Below are positions 52,994-64,000 of a DNA stretch of 64,000 nucleotides, piece after piece (within the stretch, counting starts at the first letter, position 1; each line of letters begins with the position of its first letter). Below the pieces are notes generated by a model. It did no database searches, had not been told where the DNA came from, and saw nothing but the letters and a program-made list of their open reading frames with translations. This stretch comes from Mesotaenium endlicherianum (lineage: Eukaryota; Streptophyta; Zygnematophyceae; Zygnematales; Mesotaeniaceae), in NCBI GenBank assembly GCA_009602735.1, contig WELA01009042.1, positions 285,256 through 349,255 on the forward strand, in the 5' to 3' direction. The position numbers were made by a program, and so were the translations under genes.

Positions 52994-54364
52994 CTAGGGC
53001 TCGAGCAGGTTGGCCCCGACGAAAACGTCGTCCTCCTCTGGGCCGCCCTTGCGTGTCTGAGTGACGCCAAACCGGTCCTCTTCGTCGCCGAGCGCCATGA
53101 AGCCGTAGAGGACCGCTAAGGTGGGACGCCGGTCCAGAATGTCCAGCGGCAACGAGGCCGTGTGCGTGCCCCCTGTGCGCCAGTTGGGCCGATAGTGTGC
53201 CTGCTTCGTCCAATTATCCACCGCTGCTCCAATCTGGAAGTGCACGTCCTGCCCCAAGAGGACGTCAAAGGTGTCAGAGCGCGTCACCAGCGCGAGATGA
53301 TGAATCGTCGTCTCGTCCTCGGTCCCGGGCCAAAAAGTGAAAACGAGCGCCAGCCGAGTGCGCCCCGTCACGCACTCGGATGTGCCAGCTGCAGTGTTGA
53401 TCCGCATGGGCAAATCCTCCAAGTCAATTGAGAAGAGGCCCAGCTGCCGGAGATAGCTGTGACCGATCAAAACTGGCTGTCCGCCGGTGTCAAACATGAT
53501 GCGCCGTGGGGCTTGCTTGTTGACCAGCACAATCCCTTGCGCCTTGTCCAGAAACGCCGCGTTAGGGCTGCTGATCAGCCTGCGCTCATGCGGGGGTCGA
53601 GCGCGGGCTGAGAGCGTCACAGTGGAAGCCCCTGCTGCCGGCCTGTCTGTGCCGGTGCGGGCCCCTGGGGCGCGAGAACGGAGCATCAGCCGGGCGGCCT
53701 GCCGGGTCGCCTCCAACGTCATAGCTCGGCAAATGACACCGCGGGCATGCGGTGCAGTGCCAGAGGTAGCACCTCGGCGCTCAGCTACACCGTCATCACT
53801 GGCAACGCGAGTGCGTGCGGTGCTGGCGTGATTGGCGCTGCCGGAGGGTCCAAGACACGGAAGGAGCAGGGCAAATGTGGGGCCTCCTCCATACGCCGTC
53901 CCTGGTCGGGTTCGTCGCGCTTGGGCGCGCCTGATGCTCGACCCGCAGCTGCCACGAGCGGACGCTCGCGTGTAGCCTCGTAAGCTGCCGGGCCGCTGCC
54001 AAGTGGCCGTGTCCGTGCGCAACAAACGAGAGCTGCGGCTGTTGTCCCTGGCACACCTGGCGCTGCTGCGAGCGTGGGCACCGGTGCGTGCTCTGCCATG
54101 GCCGCTGGCGTCCTGGCGAGGGTGAGCGCCGGTGCGAGTGTTGTCGCAGGCGTCGGGACGGCAGCAGGGACTTGCGTGACCCCTGCTAGACCGCCAGGTG
54201 GCGCGCCAAGGTCGCCCCTGAGGCGCACCAGGCGGGCGGCCGATCCGCCGGCGCCCTCTCCTGCGTCGGGCCCGTGCGATGCTTGGGCGTCCCGCTTCCG
54301 CGCGAGAAGACCCTGCGCAGCCTTGGCAACGCAGCTTGCGGGGCTGCCAAGGTTTTGCACGCAA
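52994..54364 (-). CDS. GC-rich gypsy element protease region
   Basis: Open frame of 456 codons. The first ~240 residues are low-complexity Arg/Ala-rich. Then RRIMFDTGGQPVLIGHSYL is a retropepsin active site (D-T-G), and TFDVLLGQDV is the usual second protease motif. The stop TAG comes after GANLLEP at 52994. No RT follows in frame. It belongs with the gag at 55195-56250. Confidence 0.6.
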   Translation of the reverse strand: MRAKPWQPRKLRCQGCAGSSRAEAGRPSIARARRRRGRRRIGRPPGAPQGRPWRATWRSSRGHASPCCRPDACDNTRTGAHPRQDASGHGRARTGAHARSSARCARDNSRSSRLLRTDTATWQRPGSLRGYTRASARGSCGSSIRRAQARRTRPGTAYGGGPTFALLLPCLGPSGSANHASTARTRVASDDGVAERRGATSGTAPHARGVICRAMTLEATRQAARLMLRSRAPGARTGTDRPAAGASTVTLSARARPPHERRLISSPNAAFLDKAQGIVLVNKQAPRRIMFDTGGQPVLIGHSYLRQLGLFSIDLEDLPMRINTAAGTSECVTGRTRLALVFTFWPGTEDETTIHHLALVTRSDTFDVLLGQDVHFQIGAAVDNWTKQAHYRPNWRTGGTHTASLPLDILDRRPTLAVLYGFMALGDEEDRFGVTQTRKGGPEEDDVFVGANLLEP

Positions 54365-55194
54365 CCAAGTTTAAGCTCTGGCTGAGCAATGCCGTGCGCG
54401 AGCCGTCGGGCGGCTTCCCGATGATTGAGTCGTGCGGCGGTGTCGTGTACGGCCCCACCTGGTGGATAGTGTCGGCACCCTCGGTCGTCTGCGCTACCGC
54501 CGGGTTGAGCCACCTGCGCACGCCAAGTGGCGGGGCCTGGGAGCAGCTGTCAATTGAAGCTGCGCAGGCTGGCGTGCCAGGGGCGAGGAGGCCAGGTCAC
54601 CAAAAGGGACCTCGCGCCACCGTCCCTGGCGACTGACCAGGGGCAACGCGGATGGTGATGGGGCGTGACGCCTCGGATGCCGTGTGCATGCCACGTCGCG
54701 CCAGTTGCTGAATCTTGCTACTGGCAGTCAGTAGCAGGCGGTTGTGCTCCTGTCACTCCCTCGTGCGCAGATCTGTGCACGCGTGCACGGTGCGCGTGCC
54801 GAGACTCGTCGCGGCCTGCGCAGCCAACTAACAAGCTAGCAGGGGGCTGCCACCTGCCGCCAAGCCGGCAATTGCCAGTCCTGCCGCCGATAGCAAGGCC
54901 ATGCAGGCCAGAGTCGTCGCCCGCGTCGGCGCTGGCTGTGCTGGTGTTGGGGATGCCTCATCGTCGGGACGGACTGCTGCGTTGGCCGGCTGGGCTGCGC
55001 CTGATGGTTGCTGGCCAGCTGTCAGCCGGTCAAAGCGTGACCGTCCGTCACTGGCAAAAGCCCTAGCTGGGAGAGTGCCGCTGACAGGAGCATACAGAGC
55101 TCCGCACGCATCGTAGCCGGTGCTGGCGTCGCGAGCGTGTAGGCGGGCAATCTTGGCCTTGGCCGCTGATTGTGCGTCGTTGATGGCGTCGTAA
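54365..55194 (-). other. Spacer between gag and protease frames of the GC-rich element
   Basis: Open frames overlap on both strands because of high GC, and no domain is recognised. Gag and protease frames may originally have been continuous here or linked by frameshifting; I cannot tell. Confidence 0.3.
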
Positions 55195-56250
55195 CTATAG
55201 TGGTCCTCGCCAGACGTCATCACGGTGCTGGTCGTGGCCGTGGCCGCCGTCATCGCGGGTCGTCGCCAATGCGCGGGTTACGCGTGTCCTGCTGGCCTGC
55301 TGTACAGGACGGTCTGACTCGAGCGCGCCCGTTCTCGAGGTCGAGCTTCTTAGGCAGACGACCTGCAAGTGGCCGGCCTTGCCACAATATGTGCAATCGT
55401 CGGGCTTGCCGTGCTGTGCGAGCGTGCAGTCACGGCAAGAGTGGCCCATCTTCCCGCAAGACCAGCAGGGGTCGCTCGTCGTGGCGGCCATAGAGATACG
55501 GCCGCGCGGCGCTCCGCGCTGCTGAGTCTGTTGGGGCAGCTGCGAGCGCTGCGGCTGCTGCTGTTGGGGCTGGCGTGCAGGGGTTGGTCGCATCATGGAA
55601 GATGGCAGCACCGCGGCCTCCTGCCGTACGCCTGTAGATGCAAGGCCCACACAGTCGCTGATGTTGCTCCGTGCAGTTGCCAGGCTCTGCTTCTCGACTG
55701 AGAGGTAAGCGTCCTCCAGTGAGTATTCGGAACCCTTGCGGTCAATGAGGTGGGCGATAGCTCTCTCCCACAGACGCGGCTTCACGGCACGCAAAAAAAT
55801 CTCCGATGCCTCTTGGTCAGTAACCGTGTCCACGTCTTTGCATAGGTGGGTCAGACGTTGATACATCATGCAAATCGTCTCATTTTTGCGGCGGAAGAAG
55901 TGGTGCAACTCGTACAACCTCTCCTCAGTGGCGATCTGGAACTCCTGTCTGAGAACGTCCCAGAAGGCCTGCACTGGATCAGCTAGTGGGGTCTGAACGT
56001 CCCCCACCAGCTCCGTGCGCGTGAGGATCTCGGCTGCCTTCTCTCGGTAGGTGTCGCGAGCCTCGTAGAGAAGGTAACGTGTGAGCGTGCCAAACACCTG
56101 GCGCTTAGTGAGCGCGGGTGTCTTGAGCTCAGCGTTCTTGAAGTCAGCCTCGAACTCGGAGATAGAGTTGTCCAGATCACAGGTGCCTGGCCTGCCGCTG
56201 AGGCGGAAGAGGGAGGCCCTGTCTACCTTCGTATCCTGGTCACCTGCCAT
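55195..56250 (-). CDS. gag: GC-rich Ty3/gypsy Gag
   Basis: 351 aa from MAGDQDTKVDRASLF. The capsid-like domain includes AFWDVLRQEFQIATEERLYE, TICMMYQRLTHLCKDVDTV and SEIFLRAVKPRLWERAIAHL. Two CCHC-type knuckles: CWSCGKMGHSCRDC (complete) and CTYCGKAGHLQVVC (complete). Pro/Gln-rich linker before the knuckles. Much higher GC and a different protein family branch from the neighbouring chromoviruses. Together with the integrase at 34658-35691 it probably marks one older element split by later insertions. Confidence 0.82.
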   Translation of the reverse strand: MAGDQDTKVDRASLFRLSGRPGTCDLDNSISEFEADFKNAELKTPALTKRQVFGTLTRYLLYEARDTYREKAAEILTRTELVGDVQTPLADPVQAFWDVLRQEFQIATEERLYELHHFFRRKNETICMMYQRLTHLCKDVDTVTDQEASEIFLRAVKPRLWERAIAHLIDRKGSEYSLEDAYLSVEKQSLATARSNISDCVGLASTGVRQEAAVLPSSMMRPTPARQPQQQQPQRSQLPQQTQQRGAPRGRISMAATTSDPCWSCGKMGHSCRDCTLAQHGKPDDCTYCGKAGHLQVVCLRSSTSRTGALESDRPVQQASRTRVTRALATTRDDGGHGHDQHRDDVWRGPL

Positions 56251-56594
56251 GGAGTACGAGTGATCGTAGTGAATCCATTAAAGAGGTGGCTCGTGGACGG
56301 CAGTAGGCTGAGGGGGCACTGGGTGCTTCTCCGCTGGGGGATTAGTGATAGTATTGAGATCTGAGTCTGAGTCCTCGCCACTGACCCCTTCGTACTAAGG
56401 CTGGTAAGATGGCCCACTACGGGTAGACATACGCTGAAGACTCTATTTGCGTGCAGGCAAAACAAGATCCCTTTAGAAGTAAGGAGTGTGTACTCTCCAG
56501 AGTGAGCACCTCAAGACTGTAATCTGGTAGGAAAACAACTAATGAAGTCTGGCCCAAAAGATCAATGGAAGCACATCATGATCTTCAAGAGTAG
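56251..56594 (-). repeat. 5' leader/LTR fragment of the GC-rich element
   Basis: Non-coding. Positions 56500-56594 match 33335-33430 (GACTGTAATCTGGTAGG, then GGAAGCACATCATGATCTTC and AGAGTAGTCCTATGG). It ends at a TATGG shared with the pol sequence of the next element, a microhomology junction. Confidence 0.6.
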
Positions 56595-58380
56595 TCCTAT
56601 GGTCTGGACTTTCTTAGGATCCACGCTGATGCCCTTTTTATTGACAATGTGGCCTAAGAATTCAATACTGTCTTTAAAGAAATCACACTTGCTCATTTTA
56701 GCATATAAGTGATTCGTTCTCAGAGTGTCCAGAACTGTTTTTAAGTGTTCAGCGTGCAGAGCTTCATCTTTAGAGAAAATTAAAATATCATCCAGGAAAA
56801 CTTGCACAAACTTATCCAAATAAGGTTTGAAAATGTCATTCATAGCATCCATGAAGGTGGCAGGAGCATTAGTCAGTCCAAATGGCATCACGTTGAACTC
56901 ATAGTGTCCAGAACGTGTGCGGAAGGCAGTCTTGTGTTCATCCCCCTCAGCAATTCTGATTTGATGATAACCACTCTTGAGATCTATCTTACTGAACACC
57001 TTAGCACCAGACAGGGTATCAAGCAAGTCCTCGATCCTGGGTAAAGCATACTTGATCTTTACTGTAATTCTGTTCAGGGCTCTGTAATCCACACACATCC
57101 ACATATTGCCATCCATCCTTTCTCCATCACCCTGATCATCCTCAGCCTGGTCTCCTTCAATTGCATTGTAGGAACCGTGGGGCTTTTTGAGAACCTTAGA
57201 CACCAAAGCATTACTCTGGCGCTTGTGATTGAACTGCTGCTGATCCCAGCCATCCGCATCCTGGATCAAGTCAGCCAGTTTCTCATACTTTTTCTCAGCA
57301 AAATGACCAGAGACCTCGGATTTCAAGCCATACCTGAAGTATGCTATCCTATATCGTTCTGGCAAATCGGGCTGCTTCATCATGTTCTCTTGGAACTTTT
57401 GAGCAAACTCAGCAACTGAAGTGGTCTGCTTCAGTGTTAGGGAGATCATCGCATAGATAGCTTTCTCCTGCTGGTTGATGACATCAAACTTCTCATGCAA
57501 CTTCTCGACAAACTCTACCCACGTAGGGTCACCGAGTTGCCGAGCCTTACGCTCTTCCTTCCAGTAAAGCCACCAGTCTGCGGCACTGCCTTTCAGTAGC
57601 GCACCGGTGTGCCTGACCTTCTCGTAATCTTGCAGTTCTGGGTAGTTCTCCAGCCACTGCTCAACATCCGCGAGAAACTTGATCAGGTAATATTTTCTGT
57701 TTCCCTCAGGATCATAGTCCTGGGGAGGTTTCGGCTTGGGCTTACTAGGCCCTCGGCCACCACCACTAGTGGTTTGAGACCCCAGTTGGTCTTTGTTCCG
57801 TAGTAGGGACATTATGATTCTTTTGTCCTCCTGTTGGGACTGATACATGGTCGCCATTTGCGACTGCATCTGAACGAACAATGCTCCCAAGTCTACACTC
57901 TGGGGTGGTAGATTAGCAAATGCAGCAGCAGCATTGACCTCTACTCGCTGAGTAGTGTCCTCAACAGTCCCTCTCGCTCCTGCAGCAGCAATTCCTGCCG
58001 CATTCAGCCGGTCACGTATTTGACATAGGGGTACATTGAGTTGTACAGCAGGAGGTGGGTTCAGAACATTGGCCCTTGATGCCATAAGTTCCTCGACAGT
58101 ACGCTCGTCAGCTGGCTGTCTTTCCCTCCTTTCTATATCTTCAGCGGCCTTTGCTTAATTGTTCAGCTTCTAGCCTGGCTCTCTCCTCCTCAGCTTGCTG
58201 TGCTGCGACTGCGGCAACAGCAGCTGTCTCATCTGCAGCCTTTTTAGCTGCAGTATCTGCTACTGCTTCAGAATAGGTACGGTTTCCCGCTACATGGCTT
58301 TCCGCCTGGTTTTCGACATTCTCGTTATCCTGGTTCTCCATGTCTCGGGAGTTGCTAGTTTGAGATCTTGTCCTTACCAT
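56595..58380 (-). pseudogene. gag-RT fusion ORF of the deleted chromovirus
   Basis: Gag starts at 58380 ([13 protein letters not shown]). A one-base insertion near 58155 shifts the frame (EAEQLSKGR then stop). From 58085 the capsid part is open and nearly identical to the intact gag up to AEDDQGDG. It then passes through ERMDGNM into [19 protein letters not shown] and the RT palm ([30 protein letters not shown]), ending after VDPKKVQTI. The join removes about 1.3 kb relative to the intact copy yet keeps the frame. The first Asp and the FLDD box of RT remain, but the N-terminal fingers are missing. Confidence 0.85.
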
Positions 58381-58414
58381 ACAAAGAAGACTGTGATAAC
58401 CGCTCCGATACCAC

Positions 58415-59136
58415 GGAAATGAATCGACTTACCAAATAGGCAATTAACAATTAATAAAGATCTTTATATCAGCAAGTAATCTTTATGGTATTTTCCCTTA
58501 ACTGGTTTAACGGCAAAGGTCAACACACTAGCAGTGAATAATATTTGTCAGTCAAATGCGAGTAAATTAGCATCAATAATGCAAATCAGTAAACTCATAC
58601 ATAAGCAAGGTTAGAAGACAGTGCGTATCAATGGCTTCTCGCCTTGGATTCAGATCTCTTTCAGTAAGCTGTACAAGAGAGTTGGCCTCGTTTCCAAATG
58701 CCCAACTCGAGAGCAATGCCTAGCATATGTACATGGAATGAGTTTACTGTTCAACGGTCAGTGCGATGGCACCGCCTACCCGGGAGTTAACCACGTTGGT
58801 AGGACCTCGGTTAACCAAATCCACCGCCATCTCCCATCATCCCGAATTGCCATCCATCATAGGGATGTCATCTGGCCATTCATCTAGCATACCACACTTA
58901 GATGCATATCGAGGCAGTTCGCTGCTACCGAGTACGAAAGTCAGCTGGTTGTCAAAGAATGTGTCAGCAAGCTGACTTAAGGTGACCTCAGCCTGCTACT
59001 TCCGGTCTGAGTCATTAAACTGATATTAAGTATAAAGTCCAGCAGACTGATTGCTAACTAGAGTTCATCAGGCTGAACTTATTTAACTATATTATTTAAA
59101 TGAATATTATGTCAACCAATATACTGATTCATTACA
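58415..59136 (-). repeat. 5' LTR of the deleted chromovirus
   Basis: 722 bp, reverse complement of the forward LTR, ending ATACTGATTCATTACA on the plus strand. The inner terminal TG has become GG. Confidence 0.88.
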
Positions 59137-59376
59137 GTGGCGCTCAAGGACCCTACCCGTCTTAAAGACATGATAGCATTGGCAACGAGAGTCGACGCTG
59201 AGGAGTATAGCCAGGGCAGTGGGGCAGCCGCAACTTTGGAGGACATCGACTCTTTGGATCACAAGCACCAAGTACAATTCAACCAAGTCCAGGAATTTAC
59301 AAGAAGGTTATCTCCGGGAGCTTGCCAAGAAGCGGAAGAAGAGGTGTTGACAAGCCTATTATCGTGGAAGGAGTAG
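59137..59376 (+). pseudogene. Gag fragment of another retroelement
   Basis: The frame ALKDPTRLKDMIALATRVDAE resembles the C-terminal end of a gypsy capsid domain (LxxxIxLAxRVD pattern). It is cut on the left by the LTR at 59136 and followed on the right by an LTR at 59397, with a TAG stop at 59376. No other part of that element is visible. Confidence 0.45.
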
Positions 59377-59396
59377 TGGACGGCAACAAGGCAAAA

Positions 59397-59893
59397 TGTA
59401 CTTGAAGATAAAGTTCTTAGTAAAACAGAATAGTTTATCTATTTAAGACAAGGATCTTTGAACACAAGTGGTAGCTTCTTGAAAGAGAGATGGCTTCTTG
59501 AAAGTTAATATATTTCTGGATTTTGGCAAGTACAAGAGTGATTCTGGAATGTCTTTCTATGTTCTAGCTCTTGTTTATATACTTGCTACATAAGTAATTT
59601 CTAGGAAGGTGTATGTTGATGTGTTGGCACCCAACACATCCCAAAACTTGCCACCTCTTTCTAGAATAATGTACACATGTCCTTTTGACCTAAAAATGGC
59701 ACATTTGACTTTTGCCACATGGAGTTCTTCTAGGTCTTTCCTCTAACTTCGAAAATGCCTTGGAAGGTTCAAAGGACATGAACCAAGTTACTAGAGTACC
59801 TATTCACACTTGACTCCACACAATACTACTCCAAATATATTTGAAAACATTAAAATATATGCAAACTAATATATAATAACTCAAATCACTACA
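59397..59893 (-). repeat. 3' LTR of the right-edge chromovirus
   Basis: On the minus strand it starts TGTAGTGATTTGAG (59893) and ends CAAGTACA (59397), 497 bp with TG...CA ends. A purine tract (GGGGGGGTGA on the minus strand, 59894-59903) immediately precedes it, the expected polypurine primer. Confidence 0.7.
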
Positions 59894-60662
59894 TCACCCC
59901 CCCGATAGAAAAAGCGACGTCTCGGCGCGTCAAGTCAGGTCTTACACATGTGGAGCAAACTAGTCAACAGTTTCAAGTCAGATGCCACACATGTGAAGAG
60001 GACTAGTCAAAGGCGCCAAGTCAGGTGCTACACATGTAAGGTAGACTAGGCAAGGTCGTAGGTGGTGTGACCTTATTGGCTAGCCTACTCCTTAATGATA
60101 AAGAAAATTGTACAAGTTGGCCCAGAATCTGCCACGAACTCAAAAATTCATAGCGGCCACAGAACTGCTCCAAATCTGAAAATTCGAGTGCCAGACGGAC
60201 CGCGTCGGAGAACTCTACCGGGTCACCAAATTTGAGAGCATTCTCATTTCTGGAGTGTCGTTGAGAGCTGAGAGAGTAGGCACTCCTCCAAATCTGTGCA
60301 GAAACTTCTGAAAATCATAAGTCCTTCTATACTTCTCCAAATTCTGCAAACTAAGTCTCAAACTGGGCGCTGTAAGATGTTCTACCAGAGTCTTGAGTTT
60401 CAGAGCATTCCAAGTTCAGGGGAGGGCACAATGTCAGAAGGCATATTCTGCCCTAACAATGCCAGCAGCCTGACCCCCTTCTACTTAGAGCATCATATCT
60501 CTCTCACCAGTGCTCCAAATTGAGCAAACTTGGACTCTAAATGACCGGCTACTCATGGACTACAGCCAGGTAAATTTTCAGAATTTATTATGCAGAGACC
60601 TATTACCAGTAGCAGTTTTAGTTTTCTGTCCAGAAACTGCGAGAAGAGAAGAGTGTCTAATG
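59894..60662 (-). other. 3' untranslated part of the right-edge chromovirus
   Basis: About 770 bp between the pol stop and the LTR. Tandem-like words ACACATGTG(G/A)AG...ACTAGTCAA recur three times at about 59945-60050. No coding frame is recognised; no counterpart of the post-pol ORF of the other family is present. Confidence 0.55.
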
Positions 60663-63600
60663 TCAATTTTTCCTCTTTCTTGTTCTTGCAGGCTGCCTCC
60701 AAGGGGTCTTCTGCTGCTTCTTGATGGTGGCAGGCTGCCTCCCTGAAGTCTTCGGGCTTCTAGTAGAGAGACTTGGGGCTGGTCCAAGATGGGGGTTGGC
60801 GGCATGGAAGCGCTTCAACTTTCTCTGAACTTTGTCAAGGTAGTGCGCCGCCACCCAACTATTCTCCGAATCTGGATATCCTTTCCACTTGATCAAGTAT
60901 TGCTGCTGTCTCCTGAAATTTCTCATAGCCACTATGTCTTCCACTTCGTACTCCAAATGATCATCCACTATTGTTGGGGCTGGTGGGGTTGTCACACGTC
61001 CTGGGAACTTGTTGTCGGGTTGCACATATGGCTTGAAGAGGGAAGCGTGGAATACGGGGTCGATGTGCATAGTCTGGGGAAGTTCTAGCTTGAAAGCAAC
61101 GGGGTTGACTTGCTGGATAATCTTGAAGGGTCCCAAATACTTGGGAGAGAACTTGCTGCCGGCAGGCCTGTTGTTCAGGGAAATGTTCTTGGATGATAGT
61201 AACACGTTGTCACCCACTCTGTACGTAATTTCTCTTCTGGATCTGTTCGCCACTCTTGCTTGAGCATCTTGCGCGTGTTGTAGAGCTTTCTTCGCTGCTG
61301 TAAGGGCTGCTTCTAATGTCTCCATAAAATCTGTGGCTGCAGGTACTTCATCATGGCCAGCCGTGAAGCTCAGTGGCGTGGTCGGATGGAAGCCATAGTT
61401 GAGGAAGAATGGGGACTCTTGGGTAGAGGCCTGCGTAGTGTTGTTGTAGGCAAACTCGAGGGGGGTCAAGTACATGTCCCAGTCTTGCTCGAGGGTAGAC
61501 ACGTAGGCCTTTAGAGAGGTCTTTAGGGTACGATTCATACGCTCGGTTTGCCCATCTGATTGTGGGTGGTAGGCAGTAGACATATCCAGCGATGTACCCA
61601 AGTTCTTGAAGAGATTTTTCCAGAAATGGCTTGTGAATCTTGGATCTCTATCTGACACAATTCTTGATGGTAGTCCATGGAGTCGGAAGATGTTGTCAAA
61701 GATGAGTCTTGCAAGTTGTGGTGCTGTAGCCTTAGTCGTCGTGGGAATAAAATGAGCCATCTTGGTAAGTCTGTCCACCACCGTGAGTATTGCATTATGG
61801 CCTCGAGGTGTCACGGGCAAGTCCACGATAAGGTCCATTGAGATGTCCGTCCATTGTCTTTCGGGGATTGGTAGTGGTTGGAGGAGTCCTCCCGCCTTTT
61901 GCGATGATGGCTTGATTCTTTGGCATGTGTCACAGCTCCTGCAGTACTCCTTGACTTGCTTAGACATGCCTGGCCAACAATAAGTCCTAGCTAGAACGCC
62001 CGTGGTCCTTAGGATTCCAAAGTGTCCTCCAAGAGGGTTGTCGTGTGCTTCTCGTAGAAGCAAGAGCCGGAGGTCTAAGTCATTAGGAACACATCTCTGG
62101 CCCGTATCTTGCCTCACCCAATAATTGCCTTCTTGCTTCTTGCATGGGTCCAAGGCTGCTTCTCCGTTCTTGTAGTAAGGGTCTCTTTCATAGGCGGCTG
62201 AAAATCGAGTTTCCAGATCTGTCTTCAGGGATGTCATCACAGTGTTTAATTGCAGTCTTGAGAGGGGGTCAGCCGGGTTTGTCTTGCCGGGCTGGTACTG
62301 AATCGTGATATTGTATTGTTGCAAGTATCCGCTCCATCTTGCTTGTCTCCTTGAGAGATACGGCTGCGTCTGGAGGTGCTTTAACGCCTCGTGGTCCGTG
62401 GTGACCAGTACTTTGCGTCCTTCAACGTAGCAGCGCCAAACCTTCAAGGCATGTACAATCGCCAATGCCTCTCGCTCCGTGGTTGTATAATTTTGCTCGG
62501 CTGGATTTAGCTTCCTTGACTCGTAGGCGATGGGCTGCAGTCCCTTGCCTTGGTCTTGAAGCAGGATTGCTCCTATTGCATAGGAAGATGCATCGGTGAT
62601 GACGTGGAAGGGCCAATCTGGGTTTGGACTTGGGAGTGTGAGCACCGGGGATGTGGTCAATCTTCGCTTTAACTCTTGAAATGCCTCTTCCTCTTTCTCG
62701 GTCCATGTATATAGCTTGTTCTTCTTGAGTAGATCTGTCAGGGGGGCTGCTATGAGGGAGAAGCCTTGGATGAATCTCCTGTACCAATTGGCAAATCCCA
62801 AGAATGACTGGAGTTCTTTCTTGGTCGTGGGGGTTGGCCATTCCTCCACCACCGTGGTCTTCTTGGGGTCCATCTTGATGCCTTTAGCGGTCACGTGGAG
62901 ACCTAGGAACTCCACTTCTTGTTTGGCAAACTCGCACTTTGACTCCTTTGCAAATAGCTTGTTTTGCTTCAATACTTCAAGGACTTCTTTCAAGTGTCTC
63001 GCATGCTCTTCAAGGGTCTTGCTGTAGATAAGGATGTCATCGATGAATACCACCACAAATCTGTCCAACATGGGCTGAAATATGGTGTTCATCATAGTCA
63101 TGAAAGTTGCTGGCGCGTTGGTGAGTCCAAATGGCAAGACCATGAACTCAAAATGTCCATATCTTGTCCTGAATTCCGTCAACTCTATGTCCGGTTCTGC
63201 GATGCGAATCTGGTGGTAGCCGCTCCGTAAGTCAATCTTCATGAAGTACTTGGCTCCAACCAGCTGGTCCATGAGCTCATCCATGCGCGGCAGCGGGTAT
63301 CGATTCTTGATGGTGATCTTGTTGAGGGCGCGATAGTCCACACACATCCTCAAGGTACCATCTTTCTTCTTGACAAATAGCACCGGGGCTCCAAATGGCG
63401 ACTTGCTAGGTCGAATGAAGCCATGCTCCAGTAGCTCCTTGATTTGCTTCTTGACTTCGTCTAGCTCCGTGTATGACATTTTGAACGTAGGCCGAGAGAT
63501 GGGCTTGCTTCCGGGCTCCAACTCTATCTTGTGGTCTACGAATCTTTTGGGGGGTAGGCCCTTGGGCAATTCCGGGGAGAACACTTCTTTGTAGTCCTCA

Positions 63601-63968
63601 AAGACTTCTTGTATCTCCTTGGGAACGGGGCTGCCTTCTTGACTCTCGATGTCTTTCTTGATGTCTTTTGGCGTGATCAAGGCCAAAAGAAGCTCGTGTC
63701 CCTTCCTCACAAGTCTCTTGAGTTGGAGGGCGGACAATAGTATCTCGTGTGCCGGCTTCTGGATGTCTTGGGTCTGGATATTCTGGATTGCGCGCAAAAT
63801 ACAGATTCTTGAAGTGATGTCATTCTTGATCTTGACAGTACCGGTCCTCCAATCAACTTGGGGGTTGTGCTTGGTCAACCAAGGCGTCCCTAGGATGACG
63901 TCGTACTTGCCCAATTGCATGGGGGAGAACACTACTCTATCCTTGAAGGACTTGATAGAGAGTGCCAA
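60663..63968 (-). CDS. pol: Chromovirus Pol (different family), partial at right edge
   Basis: 1101 codons read leftward, open and apparently intact; gag and most of protease lie beyond the window. Domains in order: protease end ([14 protein letters not shown]); RT ([62 protein letters not shown]); RNase H ([52 protein letters not shown]); integrase zinc finger ([11 protein letters not shown]) and core ([29 protein letters not shown], complete D,D,E); chromodomain ([28 protein letters not shown]); and a basic tail. The stop is TGA. It is a distinct lineage from the 36-59 kb elements, with no frameshift signal visible in the window. A single N at 63976 sits between two copies of CAGAGAGTGCCAAGGGGTA-like sequence, an assembly scar. 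Confidence 0.93.
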   Translation of the reverse strand: MALSIKSFKDRVVFSPMQLGKYDVILGTPWLTKHNPQVDWRTGTVKIKNDITSRICILRAIQNIQTQDIQKPAHEILLSALQLKRLVRKGHELLLALITPKDIKKDIESQEGSPVPKEIQEVFEDYKEVFSPELPKGLPPKRFVDHKIELEPGSKPISRPTFKMSYTELDEVKKQIKELLEHGFIRPSKSPFGAPVLFVKKKDGTLRMCVDYRALNKITIKNRYPLPRMDELMDQLVGAKYFMKIDLRSGYHQIRIAEPDIELTEFRTRYGHFEFMVLPFGLTNAPATFMTMMNTIFQPMLDRFVVVFIDDILIYSKTLEEHARHLKEVLEVLKQNKLFAKESKCEFAKQEVEFLGLHVTAKGIKMDPKKTTVVEEWPTPTTKKELQSFLGFANWYRRFIQGFSLIAAPLTDLLKKNKLYTWTEKEEEAFQELKRRLTTSPVLTLPSPNPDWPFHVITDASSYAIGAILLQDQGKGLQPIAYESRKLNPAEQNYTTTEREALAIVHALKVWRCYVEGRKVLVTTDHEALKHLQTQPYLSRRQARWSGYLQQYNITIQYQPGKTNPADPLSRLQLNTVMTSLKTDLETRFSAAYERDPYYKNGEAALDPCKKQEGNYWVRQDTGQRCVPNDLDLRLLLLREAHDNPLGGHFGILRTTGVLARTYCWPGMSKQVKEYCRSCDTCQRIKPSSQKAGGLLQPLPIPERQWTDISMDLIVDLPVTPRGHNAILTVVDRLTKMAHFIPTTTKATAPQLARLIFDNIFRLHGLPSRIVSDRDPRFTSHFWKNLFKNLGTSLDMSTAYHPQSDGQTERMNRTLKTSLKAYVSTLEQDWDMYLTPLEFAYNNTTQASTQESPFFLNYGFHPTTPLSFTAGHDEVPAATDFMETLEAALTAAKKALQHAQDAQARVANRSRREITYRVGDNVLLSSKNISLNNRPAGSKFSPKYLGPFKIIQQVNPVAFKLELPQTMHIDPVFHASLFKPYVQPDNKFPGRVTTPPAPTIVDDHLEYEVEDIVAMRNFRRQQQYLIKWKGYPDSENSWVAAHYLDKVQRKLKRFHAANPHLGPAPSLSTRSPKTSGRQPATIKKQQKTPWRQPARTRKRKN

Positions 63969-64000
63969 GGGGTANCAGAGAGTGCCAAGGGGTACGTCTT

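Larger units (their letters stand above)
56595..59136 (-). mobile_element. Third chromovirus relative with internal deletion (gag-RT fusion)
   Basis: Read leftward: complete 5' LTR (59136-58415), primer site (58413-58402), gag start, gag capsid domain joined in frame to RT, then a break at 56595 into unrelated LTR sequence. The zinc knuckle, frameshift signal, protease, RNase H, integrase, chromodomain and ORF3 are all missing. Confidence 0.88.

Overview
The window looks like nuclear DNA of a green-lineage eukaryote, most likely a repeat-rich green or streptophyte alga; the species cannot be fixed from sequence alone. Genes are split by GT-AG introns. The TFIIA gamma, DUF716 and TrhO/rhodanese genes resemble plant versions. 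Positions 25-64 kb are packed with nested retrotransposons (DIRS-type tyrosine-recombinase elements and Ty3/gypsy chromoviruses).

Layout. 0.4-1.2 kb (-): first exon of a plastid-targeted TrhO/STR8-like rhodanese protein that runs off the left edge. 2.9-4.4 kb (+): DUF716/TMEM45-like membrane protein. 5.0-6.4 kb (-): complete three-exon TFIIA gamma subunit, 106 aa. 7.2-9.9 kb (+): UBA-UAS protein of the UBXD8/FAF2/PUX10 family, apparently damaged and interrupted by a 660-N gap. 10.2-12.2 kb (+): DnaQ-like 3'-5' exonuclease whose Gly/Ser/Ala-rich tail is a GC-rich minisatellite. 12.4-20.5 kb: mostly low-complexity, GC-rich or unassigned sequence. 20.5-25.2 kb (+): six-exon SIRT7-type sirtuin carrying a ~310-residue insertion inside its second zinc-binding cysteine pair.

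25.4-33.2 kb: a DIRS-like element (gag, RT/RNase H, tyrosine recombinase, split repeats) followed by a decayed second copy. 33.2-35.7 kb and 51.4-56.6 kb: pieces of a GC-rich minus-strand gypsy element (integrase on the left, gag and protease on the right). Between them, at 35.7-51.4 kb, lie two related chromoviruses joined tail to tail. The forward copy is nearly intact and has a gag/pol -1 frameshift signal plus an extra ORF after pol. The inverted copy is decayed. 56.6-59.1 kb: a third, deleted relative with gag fused to RT. 59.4-64 kb: 3' LTR and pol of another chromovirus on the minus strand, running off the right edge.

The most notable observations are the family-wide post-pol third ORF, which lies between duplicated 3'-end signals and behind a splice-acceptor-like site; the -1 frameshift cassette (UUUAAAA, 7-nt spacer, perfect 10-bp hairpin) conserved in two copies; and the sirtuin zinc-finger insertion.
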